This document shows, in pieces, positions 51,626 to 62,828 of a stretch of 64,000 bases of DNA. Position numbers and translations under genes: made by a program. Below the pieces are notes generated by a model. The model was not told where the DNA came from. It saw only the letters and a list, made by a program, of their open reading frames with translations, and made no database searches. The stretch lies in NCBI GenBank assembly GCA_947179485.1, contig OX359248.1:32187378-32251377 (forward strand), written 5' to 3'. The number at the start of each line of letters is the position of its first letter. Position 1 is the first letter of the stretch. The stretch is from Allacma fusca (lineage: Eukaryota > Arthropoda > Collembola > Symphypleona > Sminthuridae).

Positions 51626-51688
<63 letters not shown>
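51625..51688. repeat. (GA)n / (CAGAGA)n array
   Basis: GA repeats interrupted by regular CAGAGA units, then a pure GA run. Confidence 0.95.
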
Positions 51689-52544
51689 TGAGACAGGGGT
51701 CTGAAAAACAGAGAAATACAATACAGTTTATCTGAAACACCGTTTTTGGTTTCCCACTTACTTCCATTTGGGTATGTCAAAATTTGTAATTCTAGGACCA
51801 CCAGTTTAACAATGCTATTCAGTGCACTGCCGTCTGTTTGCCTCCGCAAATTTTATTTCAGGATGGTCTATGGCAGATCTATGCTATGTGGGTTTTAACT
51901 ATCAGCCGGTCTTTTTATGCATAAAGTCAATATTCGCTTTTGATACTTGAGCAGTATAGATTTTTGGAGGGCTTTTAAGCTTTCTGTGAGATATAGGGAA
52001 CACATGGAAGAATTTGGGATGGGAGAGGGAAGGGTAGTATTCAATTTATGCATATATACTGTAATTACATTCCCATATGTAGGTCCACATGTTTATCTTG
52101 GACTGAGAGATAGTGAGATTGGGAGATAGGATGAACCAAGGAAAGGAAATGATTATGCAGTCAAAGATTTGAATTCTTTGCTTCAGTGAATTTCTCATTC
52201 CTCATTCGCGTATATCTATTACAGTACACTGACTCATATCGGGTTAGGATTATTCTATGGAGGAATGTAGATGACCCTTATGGAACCCTTCAGGTTTTTC
52301 TACATTCCCAAATGTATGAGTAAGGGATACCTTACATAAAAGGGTGAACAAAGGCGGAAAATTTGCATCTAACGCGTTACGAAACTTGGCCTGGGCTGGG
52401 AAATAGCCTCCTATGAAACATACTAAATATGTTCTATAAGCTACTTCACCCTATATATCTGTATCTATAATCTATACATGTGAGAGTGTATACAGGATCT
52501 GAGCAATACTTTGGGAACATAATAGCTTGAATCTACATTTCCAG

Positions 52545-52666
52545 GAATCCAACTCAGCAAATTCTTCGTATCAGCGCTGTGACCCGAGATGACCAAGGAA
52601 TGTACCAATGCTTTGCCTTTAACGACAATGATATGGCCCAAGCTGCTGGTCAACTTACCGTTTCGG
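52545..52666 (+). CDS. Dscam: Dscam exon: Ig4, C-terminal part
   Basis: The exon is 122 nt, phase 2 to phase 1. It completes Ig4 with NPTQQILRISAVTRDDQG, then MYQCFAFNDNDMAQAAGQL and TVSG. The second cysteine sits in the D-x-G-M-Y-Q-C motif, which is nearly identical to fly Dscam (D-K-G-M-Y-Q-C-F-V-R-N-D). The sequence A-x-A-x-x-x-L before the domain boundary is also conserved. The acceptor is ACATTTCCAG and the donor is GTATGC. Confidence 0.95.
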
Positions 52667-54823
52667 GTATGCTTTTTATGAATAGATACTTATTCCTATC
52701 ATATTACACTCTTGTGCCATTCTCAAAAACCCCATTATACGAAAATACAGGTTTCCTTTCATCCATTCCATGAACTCAACCTGGTTTTGATTTCAAATAT
52801 TCTAATGTATAATGTATATATACACATACATACATATGTACATACAGATACTAGATATGTATACATTGTGCAACCTCTAGTCATAAGGTAAATCTTACAT
52901 GAGAGAAGTTATCATTACAAAATTAAATCACGGGACAATTACCAGGAGGTTTTATCAAATTAATTATTGCTCTTCCAGGGAAAACTAATTTCTGAAATGA
53001 AAACATGATTAGTGGATTTTGGAAAGAAATCGTAGCTCTAGAGCAATGCCGGGAGACCTGGTTATAAGATGAAGGGGTGTATATTTCCAGCAGATATTCT
53101 GTGACTTTAAAGTGTATGACGAGATTGTGAGCAATTTTGAGGAACATCGTCTGACTTCTAAAGACCAAATTATGCCTTTTATTATTAGCTTTGAATTCTG
53201 AGGAATCCGAGCGAACAATGAATTATTAGGCTACGTGCTATCCGGCTTTGTGCCTGCTGCAACATATAAATGGACTTTCAACATGTGGACAGTATCTTTA
53301 GTATGTGAGCTGTGCAGCAGCAGCTACACAGAGTCCCTGGGTCATGGGAATTCATATGTAACGTGTATTTCTTTAGAGGAAAGAAGTATTTAACTTTGCG
53401 TAGGAGAAAGCCTCAGTCTAAGTATGGGATATGTACATATGTAGATATATGTATGCATGGTCGTGAGCCGGTAAACCTGGAAGGTAGGGAGAGAGACCTA
53501 AATTCGCTTAAAGCTTCACGGCAATGTAATACCTCTCTGACCCGAAACACTGGAAATTCATGGTTGGTGTATCATCCTGATTCTATACGATGAGGAGGTG
53601 GTAGATTGTACGTGGCTCACATGTTTAAAATGAGGCTCTTTTAGGATTCAGCCTTTGCCATCAATGCCAGTTGTTAAGTAGACATGAGTTTCGCCCTCGT
53701 CCTATATTTTTGCAAAATGTCCCTAGCTCTGGAAACTGCCAGTGTTTAACATTACGTAGTATTAAATTAAAAATTCCCCTGATTTCCCATCAATGCCAGT
53801 TGTTAACTTGATATGAGTTCCGCTCTTGCCCTATTTTCCCAAAATTTCTCCATCTCTGTAAACTGCCCGTGTTTAACATTACGTAGCATTAAATTAAAAT
53901 CCCCCTGAAAATTCTGAGTCCTCCTGACTTGAATGAGAGGTTCCGGACAGATTTCACCAGAAATTTGTTACAACGTCAAGCCATTTACTTTTGCTAGTTT
54001 TAATTAGTTCCAAAACTACAAACTACAGGTGCTTCAAAAATTTATGGTGGATGGAATTCAAGGGAAATATGCAGGAAAACAATATTATAAAAAAATACAT
54101 ATATTTGCAAGTGGAGTATCTAGTACTAGCTATGACTCTCATGCACTTTGGAGAAGTCAGGAATGTGCAGTTCAACCTGCACTTTATTTCTTAGAAACCC
54201 GTTTCCGCCTATTGTAACTTAAGTACAAACTTAAATCCAGTAAATCAGATCATGGAGGGGACCGTGAGATCACTAAGAGCCGGAAGTTCATATTTTAATT
54301 GGAAAGAGACTTTCAAGTTATTAATTATGAATTAGGTTGAATTAAAATCAGGGGAAAGGAATCAAGAACACGAAGTTCCTGAGAACCCTTCCCTAGGAAA
54401 CATTTTATGCCATTATGGTCCGGGATAATATAAAAGTACGAGGTGTATATAGTTTTAAAACTATTAAGTTTCGTTACCTAAAAACAGGACTGAAACTAAA
54501 TAGGGCACGTCTTGTCTGTATCTATCTGTATGATGAGGGATTAAACATGAGCTCAAACTATTGTAATTTGGTCTACTTTGCAATTATAACTTATGACACA
54601 CTTGTGGACACAAAATTGGGAAATAAAATACCTTACCATGTAATTCCCCGTTTACTCAAAGGGATGCAAATTCAATGAGAGCTACATACAATTATCCGTA
54701 TGTATTTAGTACACAAATAATCTTAAATTGTTTTGATCCCCGTATACACGGGAGAGATTTGAGGGTAAAACCAACAACTAAACCTCGAACTTGTGTGAAC
54801 CTAAAACCATCGATTTGTTCCAG
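52667..54823 (+). other. Intron (2.2 kb) between Ig4 and Ig5
   Basis: The donor is GTATGC at 52667 and the acceptor is CGATTTGTTCCAG ending at 54823. It contains a TACATA/TATGTA tract near 52805-52860 and a diverged 129-bp tandem duplication (53658-53911). Confidence 0.88.
53658..53911. repeat. Diverged tandem duplication, unit about 129 bp, two copies
   Basis: Both copies begin CCATCAATGCCAGTTGTTAA and both contain GTGTTTAACATTACGTAG followed by a TTAAATTAAAA segment. The copies start at 53658 and 53787. Substitutions and small indels separate them, so the duplication is old. Confidence 0.85.
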
Positions 54824-54887
54824 GTGAAGTTCCAGCTTTCCGATATACATTCATCGAGCAGACAGTCTCGGCCGGGTCCTACGTCTC
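54824..54887 (+). CDS. Dscam: Dscam exon: Ig5, short N-terminal exon
   Basis: The exon is only 64 nt, phase 1 to phase 2. It encodes GEVPAFRYTFIEQTVSAG, then SYVS, the first strands of Ig5. Fly Dscam at this position reads D-P-P-V-I-R-Q-A-F, then P-G-P-S-V-F-L-K-C. It stops just before the first Ig5 cysteine, which starts the next exon. The acceptor TTGTTCCAG and the donor GTGAGT are strong, and both phases fit the neighbours exactly, which supports this very short exon. Confidence 0.88.
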
Positions 54888-55121
54888 GTGAGTGAAATTG
54901 GATTAAATTATAGCTTACTTGTTTGTACCTTTCTTGTAAAACGACAGGAAAGGGTTAACATATCTATAGATTCTGGCTTGGCATGCTCAAGGGATGGATT
55001 TGATTTCGCTTTTTGAGGAGCGGAATCAAAGCTCGTGGAGCAATGGATATTATTTCATGAAAGGTTGATTTTTCCAAGTATTAATTACCCGGAATGGTTA
55101 TGTATATCTATATATGAGTAG
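54888..55121 (+). other. Short intron (234 bp) inside Ig5
   Basis: The donor is GTGAGT at 54888 and the acceptor is TATATGAGTAG ending at 55121. This is the shortest intron of the locus and it falls just before the first Ig5 cysteine. Confidence 0.88.
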
Positions 55122-55411
55122 ACTCAAGTGTGTAATCCGGGCATTTCCAACACCGCAAGCGTCCTGGTTAATTGACCATGAACCCGTACGAGACGAGGAT
55201 ATGCTCTCCAGCCGGATGACATACGGGAGTTACTTGGACCGTAACGGGGATGTGATCACTCACTTAAACTTGAGCCATGTGACTGCTCAGGATGGAGGAG
55301 AATATACTTGTCAAGGGAAAAATTCCCTCGGACAAGTAAGTCATCAAGCTTGGCTTAACGTGTATGGGAACCCTGTGTCCAAAGTACCGAAGAACATGAC
55401 CGCCGTCGCAG
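55122..55411 (+). CDS. Dscam: Dscam exon: rest of Ig5 and start of Ig6
   Basis: The exon is 290 nt, phase 2 to phase 1. It reads LKCVIRAFPTPQASWLIDH, giving the first Ig5 cysteine and the tryptophan. RNGDVITHLNLSHV follows, then QDGGEYTCQGKNSLGQVSH with the second cysteine, then LNVYG. Ig6 begins NPVSKVPKNMTAVAG. The G-D-V-I-x-x-L-N-L motif and L-N-V-Y-G domain end are Dscam-specific landmarks (fly: G-D-V-V-S-Y-L-N-I and L-N-V-Y-G). N-L-S and N-M-T are potential glycosylation sites. The donor is GTATGA. Confidence 0.95.
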
Positions 55412-56165
55412 GTATGATTAATAACTGTAAATAGTAAAAACTTCCAATGTACCCATAGCGAAATGTATATACATACATATCTACATACGCTTCCTCTACT
55501 AAAAAAAAAATAAATTTTCCATTGCTAAGTAATTCCGTCAAGGAAGCTGTAAAGGTCCCACAAGGCTCACTCAACAACCCCCCAAAAAAAAAGGTGTGCA
55601 TGCAAAGGAAGGTATATAATACTTTTGTGTCTGTGGTGTAATAAAAGACAGCATTGTTTTTACGTGCTAAACCTAACTGGATTTTATGTCCTCTCCCTGG
55701 TTGTCATCCGGGGTAGTTACGAGGAAACCAAGTGTAACTGTTTAAATCGAGTCCTGCCTCACAGACAATCAGGCTGGGAAGGGGGACGGAACAGAGGTGA
55801 TGCTAGCTCAGGATAACTAAGTTACAGCTCGGCCCTGTGTCAAGAAGTATTGGTCTATTATTTAGTATCTGCATGTTTTCCTTATGTGACGTAACCACTC
55901 CGGTTAAAATGTCCAATGCAAGGGTGTACACTTACATAATTACATATATGTATGTGTAGATATCTATAGTTATATAAGATAGTTCCGCCAACAAATTATA
56001 GAATAGAATTTAAACCTGATGGTTGGTTTGGTCTGCCTTGTTAAGTATTCTCCCTGTCCTCTAGCTTACTTACTACTGTCTGTATGAACACGTCTCTCGT
56101 TCGAGAGCTGTTTAGTGAGTGGAAGCTAGTGCCAGTGTAGAAAGTGGAAGGGAGAGTGAGGAGCC

Positions 56166-56220
56166 AGGAGAAGGAGAAGAAGAAGAAGGAGAAGAAGAAG
56201 AAGAAGAAGCAAGAGGAAGA
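56166..56220. repeat. (GAA)n / GGAGAA trinucleotide repeat
   Basis: An imperfect GAA/GGA array of about 18 triplets on the + strand. Purine-only tracts of this kind can form triplex DNA and can also act as splicing enhancers. Confidence 0.9.
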
Positions 56221-56904
56221 TGTAGAAGGAGAAGGACGTGAACCTAAAATCTCCTAGTGTGTGTGTGTTTCGCTATTTTCTACTTTAGGATTTAATCAGA
56301 ATTTATGACTAGGATTAAGGCTCACTTGGATTCGCTACCTACCACTTAGACACTCCCTTCCAAAGGATATTACTGCTTGAACAGTTTTAGAGAGAAGTTG
56401 GACGAGGAAACCTCGGCCTCGACAACACTTATACCTCCATTCCTGTGGCACACATATGTAGTAGCTTCCTTCCTGCTTGAGACGTGTATCCTTCAGGATG
56501 ACTCGTACCTATCTGTATCTTACAGTATGTATAGATTCCAAGAGTCTAGATAAATTTAGGAAAAGGTTCCAGGAGTAGTGGTCTTACAACATCTACTCCT
56601 CACATGCCTGCATATCTTCAATGCTGGGGAAGAAAAGTCTTTCTCAAAACTCGACATGTTTCAATTCAACCTTTTGGAAGCTATACGACCTCGGTTTGGA
56701 GTGTGCGAAGCAATGTTCAAGGGTGATAGGTAGACTTTCCTTGACAAAACTATCTATCTCTATCCATCGTGTAGGTTCTACTACACTGGGGGGAAAGAGG
56801 ACGCGAAAATGATTCACAAACTTTCTTCATCCCTTAGCTTTCCCACATGTACTCCAAATCCTTCACCAAAAACGAACAGGAAGACCGGCCTCCTGACTTC
56901 AGCT

Positions 56905-56931
<27 letters not shown>
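56905..56931. repeat. (CT)n microsatellite
   Basis: A CT run of about 13 units. Confidence 0.95.
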
Positions 56932-56935
<4 letters not shown>

Positions 56936-57834
56936 AGTCTCGAAAAAAAAACCAACTGATAGCCAAACTACTACTAGACTTTGTCTGTAAAGATTCCCTA
57001 CCAAATTTTTCCGCCGAAACTTTAAGTTTCTAAAAAAAAAATCTTTTTCGCCCAGTTATTTTTTGTACTGAATGTCCAAAGTCCGAAGTGGAATTATATA
57101 CATAGGTTTTCTCACATGTACGATTACTCCATGAAAATCCTTCTGGAGATGCCATTTATACAGATATGATCTAACTATAAGTAGATATAAGGCACAGCAT
57201 ATGTTTTTAAAAATTCGGCTTAAGTTTTTTTTCCCCCTTTTCAGGTTGAATCCTATGTCTAGGAAGGCATCGTAAATCGGCCAGAGCTAAGTATTATAGA
57301 TGTAATTTATAAGGACGTTCATACCTGTCATCTAAATTAGGATTATCTTGAAGAATTATTATTTGGCTCCTCCATACACGTTTCGGGCATGACAGATCCT
57401 GAGGATGTCAGGTCAGATTGGGAGGAGAGGGCTTTAGTAGGACTCTTCTCAGGAAGAAATTGTGGAAGTCCAAATATTTTCTTATTAAACAATGAATTAT
57501 TGGCGTAATTGGAACCAAGATTTAACTCTTTTTGTGTGATCTTGTTATTAAGGTAATAAATAAATTAGAAGTTCCCCGTCAGTTCATGTGATACACGAAC
57601 GGAATGCTAAAAATACAACATAACGTATGGAGTTGAGTTACTTTTTCCAAGGGAGGCTTATCTTAAGGAAGGACATACTGTATGTACTATGTACATACAG
57701 TATATGAGCTCATAGGAGAGTTTGTGTGTAGAAACTCTAATAATATACGGAATAGTAATATAAATCTATAGTAACATAATATGTACATATATCTATGGAT
57801 CTTATACATACTTGTGTTAACTGCTTGGATGCAG

Positions 57835-58125
57835 GTTCACCAGCGAAACTCAACTGTCCTGTTGGTGGTTACCCCCTGCACAGTTTCCAGTGGACACGCT
57901 ATCCAATGGATACGGCCGTATCCCGTGATATCATCCTGTACATCCGTTCCAACTCAGCTCCCAAAGGCGTCACATTACCGTCCAGTTTAAGGCAGAAAGT
58001 GGATCCAAACGGGAGTCTCCTTCTCGACCATGTGGAACGCGCCACGGACCAGGGTCTCTATGTATGCGAGGCAGAGAACAAACAAGGACGCCAGGCTCAA
58101 GGGGTGCTCACTTTAAATGTCATTA
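57835..58125 (+). CDS. Dscam: Dscam exon: remainder of Ig6
   Basis: The exon is 291 nt, phase 1 to phase 1. It reads GSPAKLNCPVGGYPLHSFQW, with the first cysteine and tryptophan in a C-P-V-x-G-Y-P motif that is nearly the same as fly Dscam Ig6 (C-P-V-A-G-Y-P-I-D-S-I-V-W). Then come QKVDPNGSLLLDHVERATDQ and LYVCEAENKQGRQAQGVL with the second cysteine, and LNVI at the domain end. The fly has Q-K-V-F-P-N-G-T-L-I-I-E-N-V-E-R. The donor is GTAAGT. The stretch between tryptophan and QKV is about 12 residues longer than in the fly protein. The gene continues beyond this exon. Confidence 0.95.
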
Positions 58126-58161
58126 GTAAGTGACAATATAAATTGACTTACAACTTTTTTT

Positions 58162-58185
58162 TTCTCTCTCTCTCTCTCTCTCTCA
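58162..58185. repeat. (CT)n microsatellite
   Basis: A poly-T tract followed by about 11 CT units, 37 bp after the Ig6 exon donor. Confidence 0.95.
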
Positions 58186-59904
58186 TCTCCATTTACTATT
58201 GACTCTGTCGCTCCCGTGTACATATGCTCATGTTGACGTGAGAGGCAGGGCGAGCTGGGAAAATACGAGGAGGGTGTAGGAGTGTAAATTCAATTTATTT
58301 ATCTGTAAATTCAGTCAGTCTGTCGTATTGTGTCACTCGGGAAATCCACTCGTTTCGGAATTGTACCTTGAGGTATGTATATTGCTTCCGCCTCCTGCTT
58401 CCTCCAACATACCTCACATTGCTTCCTTGCTCTCCCAACCACTCCCTCTTCCAATTTTGAATTCCGACAGTTTTTTTTTCTTCCCATACGAATATCACAA
58501 GTCTCCCAATTCCCTTTAGTTAGCAAAATATAATTTCGCTTCGAACCCGGGTATTTCCAGTATAACAGTAACCCGTATTCTAGTGTACAGTAAAACATCT
58601 GCTAGAATGTTTTAGAATCATGATGTATCTACATATCTGTAATTCCAACAGGATGTACATACATAGAAGGCTGGGAAGGGTTATGTAAATAAAAATTCAA
58701 ATACAAAATACAATTCCACTTCTGTATTCACAATTCAGTCAATACAAAATTGTCGTCGGTCCTTCAATTATTATGAGACCGTATCATTTTAAAATTGTTT
58801 AGCTCCAATTATTATAATTTCCATCAAGTCTCACTCCGAAATTCTTATGAAGCGTTGACACTCATGTTTACCTTTTAGTATCTACATATACAACCTTTAG
58901 GTATTAGGTTTTTCATACAGGAGCGCCAATTTGGGCATGAGAATTGTTTTGATCTTTGATGTTACAATAAAACTTTCGCATATCTTAAAGTACGGCGTAG
59001 GATTTCTACATGGCATTCCATGGTGAAGTTATAGGAATAGTTTGTAGGAGTTTACATAGATACTGTAATCATATGCTTTCTGTCGTCTTCTTCTGCCCCC
59101 AATGGCTTTCTCCCGCTTCTCCTATGTATATAGATACGCTTTCTCTCGGCAGTATGTAGATAAAATTGGCGTGTGAAGAAGGAAGAGCGCAGTCGGGTGT
59201 TGACTAGATGAGACAGGGCATAGAACTAGCACAGTCCCAAGAAATGGTTAAGAGTTGCCAATCAACTTCCTGTCTTAAGTGCCTACAAGAAATCTTTGAA
59301 AGGTGCTTGAACAAGAATGAAAAGAAAGAGACTACCTGCTGACTTCCATCATCATCATCGTCATCAGTGGAACAGAGGAAGATTGATAGATGGAAGAAAT
59401 AAAAGAGAAAAGAGCAAGGCGAGGAATCCCAACCGTTGTTTTCCCTGTACACACTCATTCCTCCACTCTCTGCCATGCTTGTTAGGATGCTAATGATAAT
59501 ACCGCTCAAGTTATATAAGTGGCAAGTGGAGCGAGATGGTTGTTCCAATAAATATAATACAATAACACATTTCCATCCCAGGAATAATAATTCCAGAACA
59601 ATGGTTGGAGAGGAGTAGCAAGTGTCTATTTTCTGGGTCGGCCCGATAAAGCTGTAGGGTGGAAGATTGGGGAATTTATGTGGAAAAAATGCATAATATA
59701 AGGGCCGCTCAAGATAGATGTGGTCGGAAGACCGGAAAAGGAAAGCAGTAAGGTGTGGAGCGAAAAAGGGGAAAGGGCTGATGAAGATGAAGGAAAACTC
59801 TCAGAGAAAAAGGGAATCATGGATATTATAAAAGGAAGAAACAGTCGTTATGTTTTTTTTTCAAAACCGGTGTGTGCAGATCTGGATGGTGTGTCGTGGT
59901 GAGT

Positions 59905-59908
<4 letters not shown>

Positions 59909-59947
<39 letters not shown>
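59909..59947. repeat. (GA)n microsatellite
   Basis: A GA run of about 19 units, preceded by imperfect GTGA units. Confidence 0.95.
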
Positions 59948-59949
<2 letters not shown>

Positions 59950-60280
59950 GAAGAAGACCAAGTGTTGAGTTGAGCTGTGAAGAAAAACGATTTTGTCGAT
60001 CCCTCTTTTATCTTGTCTAGTGAGACGGAAAACGGGAAAAGAAAAGGGCCTGAGTCAATATTATTGTACGCGGAAATACACAAGAAGCAATTTTACCCGC
60101 ATAATAATCAATATAATTCCTCAACCTCTTTGCCCCGGCTCTTATATTCTCAAGACTTGTTCCTTCCACTTTTTTTTCTTCCATCTTACTTCTCTTCACC
60201 AGCTCTTTTTTCACTCCCTGTCTATTTTCCTCAAGTGCTGAGGTGAGCAGTAGTAATAACAAGGAGAAGAAGAGGCTACA

Positions 60281-60302
60281 AGAGAGAGAGAGAGAGAGAG
60301 AG
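60281..60302. repeat. (GA)n microsatellite
   Basis: A GA run of about 11 units followed by poly-A. Confidence 0.95.
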
Positions 60303-61664
60303 AAAAAAAAAACTCTGGTCCATTTTCTTTTCCTCTGCACTTATTACAGTCAACTTGCTGAGTTGGGAGTTGGAGTAAGTAGCCGACAGTCTAAATACAA
60401 AACATTATGGTATACAGACTCTGTGGTAGTGGTCCCTCTGAAGCTCTCTCCTCTTTTCTCCTGAGTGTGTCTGTATGTAAAGTTATGGAAGATAACCATT
60501 TTGGAGTTAGATATAAGGGAAATTATGTATGTGTACCATGTCCTTATTTGTTTCTGGGGAACTTGCAGTCATATTAGCGATTCTGCCCAAGTAACGATAA
60601 ATTCTCTTCTGGGGAAAGGTTTAAAAGCAAAGCTTTTTCTCCCCAGTCAACACCATATAATGGGGAGCTAAGGTAAAATGTACAACAAAACGTGTAAAAT
60701 GCCATTTATCCTTTTGCCAACTCTCTTTCTCTTTTTTCTTTGTGCTCATGTTGTATTTGTAGTAGTAGCAGTATCTGTAGCTCCATGTGTCTCTGTGTCT
60801 GTGTTTGCTTGGGCTATGTATGTGTGAGGACCTGTTCTTAAAAAATCTTTCATGCTTGGATCGTACAACAAAGAGATATATAAATTATATAGATTTTTCC
60901 CTTGGCTGGGAAAGCTCCAAGACAAGTACAGGAGGGTTTTTTTTTTAACGGCGAACAAGACATAATCATTGGTTATGTACGCAACGCACGTCCCCAGTTT
61001 AGCTCGTTTGTTTGGCTACTGTGTGAAGGAGCTCTGATATAAAAGCACAATGGGCATGAGATATGTTGCGAGTTGTACAATCCTCTTCTGTCTGTCTCAA
61101 CTCCAAGTGTCTTCCAGTCTCCCTTTCCCCTCCACGCTGGAATACTTCCCTATTGTTTGTCCAATTTCTTTTTTCAATGACAATAAATGTTACCTAACGA
61201 CTTGGACCATCTTCCTTATCGGACAAATACTTGGAATAGCATTCTCTATCTATGGATTCATGGTTTTTCCCTTATACATTATTATAAGTAGTATCAGTGG
61301 GATACCTTGTTATTTGTAGTACTTACTTCCACTCGTAGCTAAATCTAACCACAGAGCTAGGAGGGAATCTTGCGTTATGGCCGTCTAAATGGCACAACTC
61401 ACTAGAAGAAAAAAAAACATATCCACTGACCAGATGCCCAGGATTGAATGGATCCGGGGAATGTGGGTTGTCTATGACTAAAGTAAATAAAGTTCGCATC
61501 TTACAAATTGTCGACCAGAGAATTTAATTTAGTTACTTATATAGATACACTACTCCTTCTTCAAGTTAAACAGATATGTACGTATGTACTTACAGACAGA
61601 CTAACATCCCCATATCCTACCACTTGAGTCTTTTCCATCTTCCATTTCTTTTCTTTGCTCTCAG

Positions 61665-61790
61665 ATTGAACCGCTCCACCCCATGTTTTCATACCGTAAT
61701 CAATATTCGGGATCTAGACGGAGGATTTTCTAAATCCTTTAGAAGCTTTTGTAGATACAGTTTGCTATTGAAACTTGATGCTTTTCCTAA
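61665..61790 (+). other. Exon-like segment with strong splice signals (status unknown)
   Basis: The segment is 126 nt (42 codons). It follows a long pyrimidine tract ending TTTGCTCTCAG and is followed by the consensus donor AAGTGAGT. It is open only in the phase-2 frame: LNRSTPCFHT, then INIRDLDGGF, and so on. The Ig6 exon leaves phase 1, so it could join Dscam only through an unseen phase 1-to-2 exon between them, the arrangement that Ig5 uses. It has a cysteine but no well-placed tryptophan. It may be a real exon, an exon of another transcript or a cryptic exon. Confidence 0.2.
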
Positions 61791-61820
61791 GTGAGTATGA
61801 ATATTCTATTTTAATGCTTT

Positions 61821-61882
61821 ACACACACACACAGACACACACTCACTCACTCACAGACACACACACACACACACACACACAC
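61821..61882. repeat. (CA)n microsatellite, compound
   Basis: CA repeats interrupted by ACAG and ACTC units. Confidence 0.95.
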
Positions 61883-62654
61883 AGTACAGAGTCTAGACCA
61901 GTGTACGGAATGAACAGGTCCCTTTCTCTAGCAGTACTTTTGCCAAGTTCTCTAGATCTGTCTCTGGGAATTCAGTTATTACTAGTTGACATCCGACCAT
62001 GTAGCTTCGTAAATATACCTTTCAAATAATCATATACTGTAAATAGGGGTTTTGTCATGTCTACACAGCTTGTACTAACAACTGTATATGTAATTACCTC
62101 TGCATACATATGCATTGCGATTCCTCAGTTGCTTTCCCCCGGATAATTTGTGTTAATAACATTACGATTTTATGCACTACTTTTCTCGCAAGAGTATTTA
62201 CTTATGTATGTGTTCTTTAGAATCCTATTTAGTGATTCTAAGAATTTATAATCTAATAATTAAGGGTTGTAATTTGGGTTGAACTACATTTGGAAAGTAG
62301 AAATAAGAAGATAGCAATAAAGTGAAGCAGTGATTTGGCTCTTCGAGTTATTTGAAGGGAACTAAAGTAGGAATAATTTACAGTGTTTGGATTATACACA
62401 TATAGGAGTAAAAGCTTAAAAATAAAAAATACTTTGTAAAATAGATACTATTTCCAAGTGAAATACCTCCTATTTTACTATAATGGCTATTGGGTAAGAA
62501 TTTCATAGGAATTGAGGAGTAAGTATGCATACAGTATGGGCAGGAATAGGAAAGTAAGTTATGCATTTTGGCGAAAATACAACTTGAGCTTGTTGTCAAT
62601 TGAATGGAGGCTGACAATGGAAGGAGTACTAATAAATTAAGTAAGTGGAAATAC

Positions 62655-62828
62655 CTTTTCTTTTGTTGGAGCCTCAAGTGTTGTCCTTACATTAGTGTCG
62701 AGGGAAATGGATGAATCTACTTGGGCTTCTGTAGGTTCACACTCTGTAGGCCCGGACTGGTCCTCGTGATGCTGAAATCCTAGGAAGTAACCAGACTCTG
62801 ACTCCCTGCACATTCCACACAGGCTCAT
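62655..62828 (-). other. Possible coding exon on the opposite strand
   Basis: A minus-strand ATG with A at -3 opens a 58-codon frame: MSLCGMCRESESGYFLG, then an acidic, Glu/Thr/Ser-rich stretch such as EDQSGPTECEPTEAQVD. It runs to a phase-0 donor-like AAAAG/GTATTT. Unlike most chance frames in this AT-rich sequence it is polar and balanced in composition. An alternative AG acceptor (TGTGCAG) lies within it. I recognise no domain and no partner exon. Confidence 0.18.

Larger units (their letters stand above)
49736..52544 (+). other. Intron (2.8 kb) inside Ig4
   Basis: The donor is GTAATA at 49736 and the acceptor is CTACATTTCCAG ending at 52544. It contains a CT array (50155-50184), a 14-bp minisatellite (50361-50410) and a GA/CAGA array (51625-51688). 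I see no other exon. Confidence 0.88.
55412..57834 (+). other. Intron (2.4 kb) inside Ig6
   Basis: The donor is GTATGA at 55412 and the acceptor is GCTTGGATGCAG ending at 57834. It contains a GAA-rich tract (56166-56220) and a CT array (56905-56931). I see no other exon. Confidence 0.88.

Noticed and set aside
61050..61319. Hydrophobic 89-codon frame resembling a small membrane protein
   Set aside because: It lies in an intron, and its hydrophobicity follows from T-rich codons. There is no domain and no splice or promoter support.
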